In this document: positions 11,568-22,530 of the stretch, in pieces
Layout: every line of letters begins with the position of its first letter
Numbering within the stretch: position 1 is the first letter of the stretch
Assembly (NCBI RefSeq): GCF_900005765.1
Contig: NC_041690.1
Coordinates: 992,001 to 1,056,000 of the forward strand
Length of the DNA stretch: 64,000 nucleotides
Reading direction: 5' to 3'
From: Plasmodium relictum
Taxonomy: Eukaryota > Apicomplexa > Aconoidasida > Haemosporida > Plasmodiidae
Notes under the pieces: model-generated
Databases searched by the model: none
Told to the model about the DNA's origin: nothing
The model's input: only the letters and a program-made list of their open reading frames with translations
Made by a program: the position numbers and the translations under genes

Positions 11568-12431
11568 TATACAATATATGCTCTTATAATATTATAATTA
11601 TTTGAATAATTTAAAGGTTTATTGAAGTTTTTCACTACTTTTTCTTTTATATAATCCGTATCTTTTATACAATTTCACCTTTGCTATTAATAAGAACTCC
11701 TTTTTTCTTTTTCTTTTTCTTTTTTTTTTAAAATAGATAAATTTATATTTTTATTAAAAATAATTTTGGCAGCTATTTTGCAATTTTTTTTATTTATTAT
11801 ACTTATAATATTTTCTGAATAACTTATTTTTTTATATTTATGATTTATTTCTTTATTCATTACATTGCATATTCCTTGTTTATTATATCAATTTTTTTTT
11901 TTTAGAATAACACCCTCCCTTTCGTTAATTAAAAGGGCTTTATTTTCCTTTAGTTTAAAATTATCACAATATTTAATAAATGTATCAATACTTAATATGC
12001 TATTTTCCCTTTTAATTTTATAGGGTTTCAATTTCTTTTTTATTTCATTATACGTAAACATATACTGGTGTCTAAATATATAATTATTTTGATAAAGCAC
12101 TTGATTTATTAAATTTAATTATGTTTAATTTAATTTTATTAATATTAATATTATTACTATTATATAAACTATATCTGTTTTTAATATCAGTGTAATCATT
12201 TGTTGTGTAATTATTTTTATTTTTGAAGCTATGGATGTTCTTATTATTCTTTTGGTTATCACTTTTATTTTTTAAACAAATGTAATTATTTCTTACTTTA
12301 TCATCATTTATATTATTAATTTTTAAATACTTCTTAAAATTAGCTTTATTATTTATTATGTTTATTGGAAAGTATGTAATTCTTTTATTTTTTTAAATTT
12401 AACTTAATTCCTTTATTTTTATCAAGGATAT
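11568..12431 (-). pseudogene. Frame-broken coding-like tail downstream of KIN
   Basis: Directly after the KIN stop codon, about 860 bp on the same strand keep coding character but in shifting frames. The pieces, reading away from the kinase, are: a short open piece ending in GIKLNLKK; a stretch of about 90 codons in the kinase frame, rich in Asn, Lys and Tyr; a 70-codon stretch at 11888-12100 holding YNEIKKKLKPYKIK and ALLINEREGVIL; a piece with GVLINSKGEIV, which resembles the previous motif; and a final piece ending NNYNIIRAYIV near 11568. Each is closed by a stop that another frame bypasses. I infer a decayed C-terminal extension of KIN. Unrecognised introns or assembly errors are the alternatives. 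Confidence 0.5.
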
Positions 12432-15347
12432 TTATTTTAATATATTTTTTTTGTTGTTGTTGTTGTTGTTTATTGTAGCTCTATTATTATTTTTAACATA
12501 TTTATCTTTATTTTTTTTAGTAGAATCATTAATTTTATTGTTGATATTAAAATTATTAGCATTGCTATTCCTTGTGCTGGTTATTTTTTCAGAGGACTTC
12601 TGTTTTATTATATTATTGTTATTCTTATTAATATTAGAAAAGTTTAAAGAGTAAATATCTTTTTGTTTATTTATTATTTTAAATAAACTATTGTTTGCTG
12701 AATTATTACAGAAAGAAGAAACTTCATTATTATTAGCATCATCTTCAATACTTGAAATAAGGAAATTGTTGTCTTTTTTAATCAATATATGATGAGAAAA
12801 TAAATAATTATTTTTTGATAATATTCTAATAATTTTATTAAGCAAAAGGTGAAATGTTGTTTTAATAAAATTTTTCTTTTCACTATTTAATTGATTACAT
12901 ACACTATCTTTGTCTAAATTAGTAATTTTACATATTTTATTTATGATAAAATCATTATAATAAATATTATTCTGAAAAATTATCTTATATAAGCATGTAT
13001 CACAATCAATTAAACTGCATCCATCATATGAATTAATTAAATTAATTTTCAAATTATGACTAGTGAACCATATATGATTTTTAATGTCATTTAATGAATA
13101 TCTTTTTTTAAAATTTATGTTCAACATATTTTGAATTAAATTTTTTGCATTTAAAGATACATATGATTCGAAATGTAATATTCCTTTTATAATTTTCTGA
13201 AATAATTTATTTAAATCATTGTGATTAAATGGTAACTTATGATTTAGTAATAAAAATAAAATGATACCTAATGACCATACATCAGTTGATTCGGCTTTAT
13301 ATTTATTTCCTAATAAAATTTCAGGAGATGTATAAAAAGGTGATCCGCATGATGTTGTTAATAAAATATTCTGACTGAATATTGTAGACAAACCAAAATC
13401 AATCAATTTAACATTATTATTGTAATCTAGTAATATATTTTCAGGTTTTAAATCGCGATGAACAACATGCATTTTGTGTAAATATTCTATAGCATTTATT
13501 AATTGATATAAAATTCTCCTTGCTTTATTTTCGTTTATATAATTATTTTTATATATGTATGTTAATAAATCCCCGTTAGGCAAATATTCTAAAATCATAT
13601 ATAAATTTTTTCTATTTTCATGTACTTCATAGAATCTACATATATGATTATGATCAATTTTTTTATGTATTTCTATTTCTTTTACTATTTTATCATAACT
13701 TATCATTTGCAATAATTTTTTTTTATTTAAAATTTTGACAGCTACAATTTCGTATGTATATATATGAATTCCTAAGCAAACTTCTCCAAAAGTACCTTTA
13801 CCTATTTTATTTGTTATTATATAATTTCCAATCTCTTTATTATTATTTTTTACAACTATTATTTTATATTTTTTTTTATTTTTTAGTATATTTAAATACT
13901 CTTTTAAATATTTTTTATTTATTTTTTCTTTTAATTCATTCTTTAAATTTTTCCATTTATCCTTTTTTTGTATTTTTTTTCCTTTTTTAAATTCTATTTC
14001 TATACTTTTTTCTTCATCTTCCTCTTTTGTTTCTGCCTCCACATCTTCAACATCGTCCCCTTCTTCTTTATATTCATTTTCTTCTTTCCCCTCCTTTTCG
14101 TTCAATTCATTTTTTTTTTTTTTTTTTAAATTTATAAATATTAATTTTTCAATAATTTCATCATCTACCAAATCTTTTTTTAGGAAATTTGTGCTTACTT
14201 TACATTCGTTTATATAACTAATTATTCCCTTATTTTCTTTAAGGTATTTTATATTTGTTTTACTACTTCTAAATGTACTTTTGTTTATTATTAATTTGTC
14301 TTTCTTATTCTTTTTTAAGTTTATATCGGAATTTATTATATTTTTTATGTAGCTCTGATTATTTATATATATATCCTCTGCACAGTTCTTTTTTTTTTTA
14401 TACCCGTTTTTATAATTTATGTTACCTCCAATTTCACTTTGATATATACTTTTATATCCTTTTTCTTGAGAAATATAATCATAATATAATAAATGTTTCA
14501 ACTTATTTTCAAATTTTTCCAATAATTCATTTTTATTATTTTTATTTTGTTTAAATAGTTCTGTTTCATTTTTTGGTTCTTCTTGTATCAACTTATTTTT
14601 TAAACTTGTATTTGTTGAAAAGGGAAAACTTCCTTTTTTTAATTTTACAAATTGTTTTATACTTTTGTCTATGTGCAAACTCCTACATATTTTTATTTCT
14701 TTAGTTTTAATTGGAACATTTAATGCACTCCATTCTTCCTTTTTAAATTTTTTTTTTTTTTTGTGTTTTTTTCTTAAAATTGAACTTACATCAGCAATGT
14801 TTTTTGCGTTAGAATTAATTTTTTTTTTGAAATTGAATTCAGTACTCTTTTTTTCTGAAAATTCCCTAGTGGATTTCTGATTATTTTCTTTATTTATATG
14901 AATTAATTTACACTTATTTTCATTTATTTTCTTTCTAACACAAGAAATATTCACATTTTCAAAATTTGACAACAATTTTTTATATTTTTGATACTTAAAC
15001 TTATTTAGTTCTTTGTTTTTACAACCATATGATTTGTCATGTATTTCTTTATTGATTTTATTAATTAATGTACATTTGTTTTTGTTATGAAAGAAATTTT
15101 CATTATTTTTAATCTTATTTTGGCAAGTTTTTCCAATTGTTGAAAACTCCATTTTTTTGTTATTTTCATCTATTTTTAATTGACAAATTTCATTTCTATT
15201 TAAATTGTCAAAAATATGGATATTTATTTTTTTCTTAATTTTATTTATGTATAATGAAGGATTAATATTATTTTTTGTTTCTTTTGATATATTTGATCTT
15301 TCATTCAGATCATTTATCTCATTTTCAATTTTTTTTATTGAATTCAT
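12432..15347 (-). CDS. KIN: Serine/threonine kinase KIN (AMPK/SNF1-like)
   Basis: CAMK-group kinase known in Plasmodium as a nutrient sensor that slows parasite growth when host calories fall. The first 500 residues are low-complexity Lys/Asn sequence with an acidic block near 435-460. The kinase domain spans about 509-765. It has the Gly-loop IGKGTFGEV, the ATP-binding Lys in VAVKIL, the catalytic HRDLKPEN near 630, LIDFGLS near 650, and an activation loop TTSCGSPFYTSPE in which the first Thr-Ser-Cys-Gly-Ser-Pro block matches the AMPK T-loop, including the activating Thr. The C-terminus is Asn/Lys-rich and ends in a poly-Asn tract just before the stop. What follows looks like a broken continuation, so the protein may be shorter than its orthologues. 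Confidence 0.9.
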   Translation of the reverse strand: MNSIKKIENEINDLNERSNISKETKNNINPSLYINKIKKKINIHIFDNLNRNEICQLKIDENNKKMEFSTIGKTCQNKIKNNENFFHNKNKCTLINKINKEIHDKSYGCKNKELNKFKYQKYKKLLSNFENVNISCVRKKINENKCKLIHINKENNQKSTREFSEKKSTEFNFKKKINSNAKNIADVSSILRKKHKKKKKFKKEEWSALNVPIKTKEIKICRSLHIDKSIKQFVKLKKGSFPFSTNTSLKNKLIQEEPKNETELFKQNKNNKNELLEKFENKLKHLLYYDYISQEKGYKSIYQSEIGGNINYKNGYKKKKNCAEDIYINNQSYIKNIINSDINLKKNKKDKLIINKSTFRSSKTNIKYLKENKGIISYINECKVSTNFLKKDLVDDEIIEKLIFINLKKKKKNELNEKEGKEENEYKEEGDDVEDVEAETKEEDEEKSIEIEFKKGKKIQKKDKWKNLKNELKEKINKKYLKEYLNILKNKKKYKIIVVKNNNKEIGNYIITNKIGKGTFGEVCLGIHIYTYEIVAVKILNKKKLLQMISYDKIVKEIEIHKKIDHNHICRFYEVHENRKNLYMILEYLPNGDLLTYIYKNNYINENKARRILYQLINAIEYLHKMHVVHRDLKPENILLDYNNNVKLIDFGLSTIFSQNILLTTSCGSPFYTSPEILLGNKYKAESTDVWSLGIILFLLLNHKLPFNHNDLNKLFQKIIKGILHFESYVSLNAKNLIQNMLNINFKKRYSLNDIKNHIWFTSHNLKINLINSYDGCSLIDCDTCLYKIIFQNNIYYNDFIINKICKITNLDKDSVCNQLNSEKKNFIKTTFHLLLNKIIRILSKNNYLFSHHILIKKDNNFLISSIEDDANNNEVSSFCNNSANNSLFKIINKQKDIYSLNFSNINKNNNNIIKQKSSEKITSTRNSNANNFNINNKINDSTKKNKDKYVKNNNRATINNNNNNKKNILK

Positions 15348-16440
15348 AGTTTTATTAGAATTAAATACTGTCTTAAATTAAATGATATACACAAGAAAAA
15401 TTTTAATAATTTTTTATTAGAAATATGAACGAAAAGGGAAAAAAAAAAACTAAAAATAATAAAACTCTTAAATATTATATTTTTAATATATTTTTAGAAT
15501 CTTTAATTTTTTTTTTTACAAATATATTTTTTAATTTAATTTTTTCTTTTAATATTGTCTTAATTTTTATTCTAATTTATTTTTATTTGTCCATTTTAAT
15601 ATATATATATATATATTTAATTTTTGTATATTTTTTATTTTAATTATTACGGAAAATAAATAAGAATTTAAAATATGATGAACTATTTTTATATTTCATT
15701 ATTTAAACAAAAAATTGAAATTACCTAAATTTTTTACATAAAATTAATTCATAATTTATTTTATTATAATTTTAATTAATTTAAAATAATTACTTGAAAA
15801 TTAATAAAAAAATAAAAAACAAACAAAAAAGGTTTTAAGAATAAGTCTAAAAAAAAAATAATAATTTGTAAACAAGTTTTGCTTCAAATCAATTTATCAA
15901 CATATTCGTAATTAAATTATTAAATGTGTAATATGTATATTATTTATATCTTTTTTTTGTTTTGTTTTTTTAATTATCGCAAAATTAGCAAAAAAGATAA
16001 TTATTATAATTTTATTTTAATATATTTTTTTTTATTAATTATTTTTAATGCCCTAATAGTTTTGATATATATTTACATAAATAAAAAAAAAAAAAAAATT
16101 AAAAAGATGTAAAAAGAAACAAGTAATTTTATATAACCTTTATGATACTTCACCTATTTCTTCTTAAATAGAATAAATGCGGAATGATTAATAAAAATTA
16201 AAAAAACAAAATGTGAACATATTTAATATACATATTAAATGCTTTAGCTTTAAAATTTAAAAAAATATATTTAATTAGCCATTGTACATTAGAATAAAAC
16301 AATTAAGTTTTACAAATAAAAGTATACTATAAATTGTAGAATAGCAAAAATTATTTTTTACTTTTTTTTTTTTTTTTTATGTATTAATTACTATATTTTA
16401 ATTATTTTTTTTTAAATTGTGGTTTTTTTTTAAAAAAAAA

Positions 16441-16502
<62 letters not shown>

Positions 16503-17045
16503 AATTTCTGCTAATTTGAAAGATTTTATAACATTTTTTTGTAGAATTATTTATTTTTACTTTTCTACTACAAATTTTTTTTTATGAATAAAATCAAAAT
16601 TAAATTTAATTAAACAAAAAAATAAAATAAAAATTAAAAAAAAATTACAGTTAAAATAGTTTAATATTATTTTGAAATATATTTAACATAAAAAAAAAAT
16701 GTTATAAAAGCTATAAAACAGAAGCAAAAGTTTAAGAATATTTAATATGAAAATTTATTAAAAAAAAAGAGAAATTGCCAAAGTAAAGAACAAAGAAAAA
16801 TAAATAATTCACAAAGATAGAAGAAAATTATAGGATTTATCATATAAAAACAAAAATTCAATTATATTTAAATATGATAAATTAAAAAAAAGGATAAAAC
16901 AAAAATAAAGCAGAAAAAAAAGGTAAAAGTGTTAAAAGAAAAAGAAAAAAAGAAGAAACAACAAAGGAATAAGAAAAATAAAAAAAAAAAATAAAAGAAA
17001 TAAAAAAAAAAATATAAATAAAAATATAAGGAAAAAATAATTAAA
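15348..17045. other. Divergent intergenic region, KIN (-) and the 1291-residue gene (+)
   Basis: About 1.7 kb that must hold both promoters, with a long (AT)n array at 16447-16497. The open frames at 15425-15643 and 15924-16112 are runs of Phe, Ile and Tyr from T-rich DNA and are not called. A purine-rich stretch precedes the start at 17046. Confidence 0.6.
16447..16497. repeat. (AT)n microsatellite, about 25 units
   Basis: Uninterrupted AT dinucleotides in the KIN side of the divergent promoter region; likely length-variable. Confidence 0.9.
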
Positions 17046-20000
17046 ATGGCACAAAAAGGTTCGAGGGATAGTATTCTTTTAGTTTCATTAAAAAAAGGTT
17101 TAAACAAGAATAATATTAATTTTATTGATTACGAAGATAATTATGATTATGATATACTAAAAAACCATTTGAAAGATTTAAAAAAACTAAAAGAAGATGT
17201 GATAAAAATAAAAAATAGTTCTAAGGAAATAATAAAAGACGATCTTGACAAAATTCTTTTCAATGACAGTGGAAAAAATTGCAACTTCGACATTTTTTAT
17301 GATAAATGTTTACAAATTATTGAAAGATATTTATTAATTTATAAAGAAATGAATGAAATATTATTAAAAGACTCAAACAAAGAAAGTGAAAATTTTATAA
17401 ATACTGATAATTCATATATCAATAATGAGGATAATAAAAATAAATCACATGAAAATAAAAATGACAGTCTACTTTATGAATTAATTGATAACAATGTATT
17501 GATTCATAATAATAAATTTTTGTTTGACTATGATGATGATAGTGAAATATATACTTCAAGTGAAGAAGAAATTGTTATAGAAAAAAACTGTTGTAAGAAA
17601 AAAAAATTAAAAAATAATAAAAACGAAAATAATATAAATAACTTAGATGATTTATCAAATAACGAATCAAAAATAAATTTAGAAAGTGAAGACAATTGTA
17701 CAAAAATAGAAAAATATCAAGTTGAAAATAACTATAAAAAAAAAAAAATTAACTTTTTAAATAGATATCCTGCATATCTAAGAGACTTAATTAAAATTGT
17801 AAAAATTTCAAAAAAAAGAGAAAAAAAAATTTTGCAAATAAAATTATTAAATAAACATTGCAAAGATATGGATGTAGGAAAAATTAATACCCTTTTTTAT
17901 AAAACATACGTATCTAACTGTTATATGCATAATAAAATTTATATTAAAAAAAAAAAAAAAAGAATATTATATAGAATATTAAGATACAATATGTTAAATT
18001 ATTGTTATGATAATCACGACATTTTCTTAGAAAAATTGCTAAAAAAAAAAAGTAAATATAATAAATTAACTATAGAAAACATTGAAAAACTATTTATTCC
18101 ACATGAATGTACTAATTCTGTAACATCATGTAAATTCTGCAAAGAAAACATAAAAAATCTTTTTTATATAACTGTTTATGATAATTTAAATTATCCATCT
18201 ATTTTGAAGAATCCGAAAGTTAATAAAAAAATAAATTTGTTAACACATATTTTTATAAATAAAGAAAAATGCGACCCAATTAATGTAGATTATGATATTG
18301 TGTATCATGAAGATAAATATATATACATGGCAACTAAAAATAATGTATTTTGTCATATTTTACACGAAAATTATTTAAAAAATAATTTTAATGATTTATT
18401 ATTGAGAATTAAAAATGGAAGCAAAGGATATAATTTATTAAATGTTATCTTTAATAAATATAAAAATAATAATTTTTTGAATTTAAAAAAATTAAAAAAA
18501 TATTTAGAAGATACAAAAAATAAAAATGCAATATGGTTGAGAGATAATTTTTTTGATATAATAAAATCCAGTATTATTAATGATGAAAATTACTCGAATA
18601 TTTTTTTTGATAAAATATTTTTTAATTTTTATAATATATTATATACAGATAAAACTGGTATTACTAGAGAAAGCCGTTTACAAAAAAAAAAGGATATAGA
18701 AATAATTAAAAATGAGGATGATGGTGATTCGGATGATTTTTTAGTTTTAGATTCATTAAACAATATAAAACATATAAATAACAATGATTACCTAATAAAT
18801 CAAATAAGAAACAATCATCATATTTTATCACTTAAGGAAATGAATAAAAAATATATGAATGTTAAAAAAATTAAAAATATTGATGATAAATATATAGAAG
18901 ATATATGGGATTATAATATGTATAAATATCATTACATTAAAAATAATAATAATAAAAATTATATGACTCATTGTAATTCTTTTGAAAATTACTTAAATAA
19001 AATAAATGAAGAGATTGCAATTATAGTCGATAGTGATGATAGTGACGATGATATAAAAAATAGTTACGAAAAGGCAAAAAATCTAATGAATTATTTAAAA
19101 GGAAAAAATTCTAAAAATTCTAATTCCAGTAATAAAATAAATATATTAGAAAAATCTAAGGTGTTACATTTAAAAAAAAATTTTATTGTGCATCCTTTGA
19201 TTAACTCAAAATGTGTAGGTTTTAAAATAGAAGTGAATGATATATCTGATAGAAAATTGGATATATATTGTATTAATAATAATGAATATATTAATGTTTA
19301 TAAAAATACTATAGATTATTTAAAAAATAATTTAAACGCAGATATTAAAAAAAATTATAATGAATATAAAAATTTAAAACATCAATTAAAAAAAAGAGAA
19401 AAATTAAGTGACGTTTATCAAAATTTTAATAAGATTGAAAACTATGTAAATAGTAAAGATAATAACACAATTAATGAATATATAGTTGTAATTGATGAAA
19501 ACACAGAAGAAGAAACATATAAAATGGATATATATAATTATGCAGAAATGACAGCATACATAGTAAATTCAAAAAAAGAAAAGAAAAAAGAATTTTACTC
19601 TAATTTTATAAGAAATGAAATTTATTCTCATAAATGGATAAATAGGCTTCAATTTAAATTACTGAATTATAGCAATTTTTATAAAAATAGTTTTTTCAAA
19701 AAAAATCATATGAGATTGATAAAAGATTATTTATATGGATTATTAATTAATTCTTATTACGAAAATATATATGATGTTTCCTTAAATTTATTATTAAGCG
19801 AGCATTATAAGCATTATGATCCATCTAAGCAGTTTGTTCTGAAAAACATTAGTTGTAATATAAATCAAATTTATGAAAGCATGATGAATTCAATTAAAAG
19901 TGACATATTGACTAGTAAATATATAATAAATGGAAATGATGTAACAAAAGAAAACATACACTTAAAGGTTAATGAATATTTATTAAATTATAAGTGGAAT

Positions 20001-20921
20001 GATGAAAATAGGAACTTTTTAATTAAAATTATTGAAAAATATAGATTTATATTATTATATTATTTATTGTATATGTATCCTAAATTTTTATATATTTTAA
20101 ACACAATTCAAATTCAAAACTTTAAAGATGAAATAAAAATAACCTTACCTTCTCAAGAGGAACAACAAATGAAAGAAGTTCAAAAAGATTTCACCTCAGA
20201 AAGAAGAATGCTAAAAAGTGCAAAGAATAATCAAATTGAAAATCATGAAGTAAAAGAGATTCAGAAAGATTTTTACTTACCTCCATATATTAAAAATAGA
20301 AAAGATAATAGCATTTTAAATTCTTTTTCATTACAAAGCTTACTTCTGGTAAATTTTTACGAGCGTTTTGAGAATTCTTTATTTTTAAACATATTAAATA
20401 GAAATATTGATATAGAATCAGTACAAAAAGAAATACATCCTATTTGTTATAAAACTCTAATATATTATAATAGAAATGAATCATTGTCAATTAAAAAGAA
20501 ATTAACAATACCACAATTATCAACCATTTTTATTATTTTAAATTCTTACCTATCTTTTGCAACAATACAGCATTATTCTTTTTTTAACAAAAATAATATA
20601 TGGAAATTCTTGATATATAAATTTAGTGAAGTTGAAAAAAAAAAGGCATATGAGTTAATATCAAATGGGGATAACTACTTTTCACAATCTTTTCTTCAAA
20701 ATTTTTTGAATACCTTTTTAATTAAACAGAATGATCGCTTCATAGTAACAGATAAAATAAAGTGTAAACTTATGATATATATTATATTAATACAATTATG
20801 CTTAACTGATAATTCTTTGCCTCTAAGCTTATCATTAATAAATAGAAATACAGGAAATATATTAAATAAATTAAATTTTTCTATAAAAGATAAAATTATA
20901 ACTTTCAATTTGCAAGCATAG
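17046..20921 (+). CDS. Conserved-looking protein of unknown function, 1291 residues
   Basis: One uninterrupted exon with no signal peptide and no membrane segment that I can see. The N-terminal 220 residues are acidic and Asn-rich. A basic block with poly-Lys tracts follows near 225-345. A Cys cluster HECTNSVTSCKFCKEN near 355-370 could bind zinc. Two acidic Ser/Asp patches are present near 555 (DDGDSDDF) and 660 (IAIIVDSDDSDDD); the second reads like a SUMO-interacting motif. The last 350 residues are globular-looking and mostly helical, less low-complexity than the rest. I do not recognise a named family. Start choice: an A/G-only leader ends at this ATG, and MAQKGSRDSI already has coding composition. 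Confidence 0.85.
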   Translation: MAQKGSRDSILLVSLKKGLNKNNINFIDYEDNYDYDILKNHLKDLKKLKEDVIKIKNSSKEIIKDDLDKILFNDSGKNCNFDIFYDKCLQIIERYLLIYKEMNEILLKDSNKESENFINTDNSYINNEDNKNKSHENKNDSLLYELIDNNVLIHNNKFLFDYDDDSEIYTSSEEEIVIEKNCCKKKKLKNNKNENNINNLDDLSNNESKINLESEDNCTKIEKYQVENNYKKKKINFLNRYPAYLRDLIKIVKISKKREKKILQIKLLNKHCKDMDVGKINTLFYKTYVSNCYMHNKIYIKKKKKRILYRILRYNMLNYCYDNHDIFLEKLLKKKSKYNKLTIENIEKLFIPHECTNSVTSCKFCKENIKNLFYITVYDNLNYPSILKNPKVNKKINLLTHIFINKEKCDPINVDYDIVYHEDKYIYMATKNNVFCHILHENYLKNNFNDLLLRIKNGSKGYNLLNVIFNKYKNNNFLNLKKLKKYLEDTKNKNAIWLRDNFFDIIKSSIINDENYSNIFFDKIFFNFYNILYTDKTGITRESRLQKKKDIEIIKNEDDGDSDDFLVLDSLNNIKHINNNDYLINQIRNNHHILSLKEMNKKYMNVKKIKNIDDKYIEDIWDYNMYKYHYIKNNNNKNYMTHCNSFENYLNKINEEIAIIVDSDDSDDDIKNSYEKAKNLMNYLKGKNSKNSNSSNKINILEKSKVLHLKKNFIVHPLINSKCVGFKIEVNDISDRKLDIYCINNNEYINVYKNTIDYLKNNLNADIKKNYNEYKNLKHQLKKREKLSDVYQNFNKIENYVNSKDNNTINEYIVVIDENTEEETYKMDIYNYAEMTAYIVNSKKEKKKEFYSNFIRNEIYSHKWINRLQFKLLNYSNFYKNSFFKKNHMRLIKDYLYGLLINSYYENIYDVSLNLLLSEHYKHYDPSKQFVLKNISCNINQIYESMMNSIKSDILTSKYIINGNDVTKENIHLKVNEYLLNYKWNDENRNFLIKIIEKYRFILLYYLLYMYPKFLYILNTIQIQNFKDEIKITLPSQEEQQMKEVQKDFTSERRMLKSAKNNQIENHEVKEIQKDFYLPPYIKNRKDNSILNSFSLQSLLLVNFYERFENSLFLNILNRNIDIESVQKEIHPICYKTLIYYNRNESLSIKKKLTIPQLSTIFIILNSYLSFATIQHYSFFNKNNIWKFLIYKFSEVEKKKAYELISNGDNYFSQSFLQNFLNTFLIKQNDRFIVTDKIKCKLMIYIILIQLCLTDNSLPLSLSLINRNTGNILNKLNFSIKDKIITFNLQA

Positions 20922-21696
20922 AACTTTTAAGATAAATTTTAAATGTATTTATCTCATAATATATTTTTTAAATTAATATTTTGTATATAATTTTTTAACT
21001 TTTGTTTTATTTATTATTTTAATTAATATTTTATTTGCTATTTTACTTAATATTTTATAATTAATATTTTGAATTATCTTTCTCCTATGATTCTATATAT
21101 AATTTTATTATTATTATTATTATTTTTTTTTTATGCTTTTTTTAATGCTTTTTTGAATAACATATATTAATTTATTTCATATTTTATTTATTATTATACA
21201 TAACATTTTATTCATTATTTCAATAATAGTTCACTTCACATTTTCCTGTCTATAAAAAGATTTATTTTAATTATTAAAATTGTAATTTTTTTCATATAAT
21301 AAATTTAAATTATAAAGATCTTTTTTTTTTCTTTTTTTTTCCAATAATTTATTTAAATAAAATATTTAGTAAATATATTTTTTTTTATTATTTACTTAAT
21401 TTGTAAGACATATTTTTCATTTAATTATAAAGCTTATAGAAAATATATATAAATTTATAAAAATTTGATTAATCTTTGATCAATATATATAAATTAATAA
21501 AAATTCTTATTGACAAAAATCAATAATATAAAATTTCTTCAAACTTTTTATTTTGTATTTATTTATTATTTTTTCCTATATATTTCTTCATATTTTATTG
21601 TCATAGTATTTTCATTAATATAAGCTATAATACCCTATGCACAAAAAAAAAAAAAAAAATTTTATTATAAAATATTTTTTTAAATGGCATATTGTT
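20922..21696. other. Convergent intergenic region
   Basis: About 0.8 kb of A/T-rich DNA, many T runs, between two convergent 3' ends. I see nothing in it. Confidence 0.6.
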
Positions 21697-22010
21697 TTAT
21701 ATTTTTTTATAATTTACTTCTTTTCTAACACTTTCACATATTCTAACTATTATAATTTTTTCTTTATTATTTAAAATCACATTATCTTCTTTTATAAAAA
21801 CTAAAGCAAATCCATGTTCATCTTCAATGCTATCTATAAAAATTAAGAAAATATAAACAAATACACACAAACATATATATATATATATTTATATGTATAA
21901 TTACTTTTATACAAAATGAAATCTGCTCCATATTTAAATCCATCAACTACAATAAAATATTTTTTTAAGTCATTAAAAACAACTTTACGTTTAACATTTT
22001 TAAGTATCAT
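21697..22010 (-). CDS. tRNA-splicing endonuclease catalytic subunit (minimal, two exons)
   Basis: Assembled by hand: exon 1 is 22010-21905, a 71-base intron (GTAATT...TTTATAG) is 21904-21834, and exon 2 is 21833-21697. The join is in phase and gives 80 residues. The product matches the C-terminal catalytic domain of tRNA-intron endonucleases: VVFNDLKKYFIVVDGFKYGA (about 9-28), then DFILY with the candidate catalytic Tyr, EDEHGFALV with His, and RICESVRKE with Lys. That is the full Tyr-His-Lys triad. The domain cuts tRNA precursors at intron borders. It lacks the N-terminal domain of archaeal enzymes and the long arms of SEN2 and SEN34. An in-frame TGA ten codons upstream argues against a longer first exon. 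Subunit identity (SEN2-like or SEN34-like) is not resolved. Confidence 0.72.
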
Positions 22011-22530
22011 TGAAAAAAAAGAAAAGAAATAAAGATTAATTCAGTTTTAAGTTATAGTTTTAATCTATTTATTTATTTATTAATTTTTTTTTTTTTTAAA
22101 TTTGATTTTTAAATGTTTTTTAATATATCAGTATATATATACAAACATTAAGAAATATATCAATAAATATGTAATTATTGCATATATATCAGATTAAAAA
22201 ATGTTACCTCTTTAATATTTAAACTTAAAACATAATAAAAAAAACAAAAAATTTAACTAAATAAAAAATTTTAAGAAATAAAATGTGCACATAAAAAAAT
22301 AGATAATTCTAATTAGATCAAAAAGTTATTACAAAAATTATAAAAAATATATATTTTAAATGTATATGTAAAAAAAATTTCATTTTAATAGATTAACATA
22401 AAAAAAAATTTTAAATTTACATGAGTGAAAATAACATATAATAACAATTATAATGAAAAAAAAAAAAAATAAATAAATAAATATATATATATATGTTAAA
22501 ATTTAAAAAAAAAATTTCAGTATAAAATAT
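22011..22530. other. Intergenic region between SPF45 and the tRNA endonuclease gene
   Basis: About 0.5 kb. I checked it for an upstream exon of the endonuclease gene and found none with coding composition. A GTGCAC hexamer near 22285, the known AP2-I core, lies about 270 bp upstream of the start at 22010; it may be chance. Confidence 0.5.

Noticed and set aside
14273-14880. Plus-strand frames over the KIN N-terminus
   Set aside because: Hydrophobic shadow of the Lys/Asn-rich kinase N-terminus on the other strand.
15425-16112. Two hydrophobic small frames upstream of KIN
   Set aside because: T-run artefacts in a divergent promoter region; runs of Phe, Ile and Tyr without polar loops.
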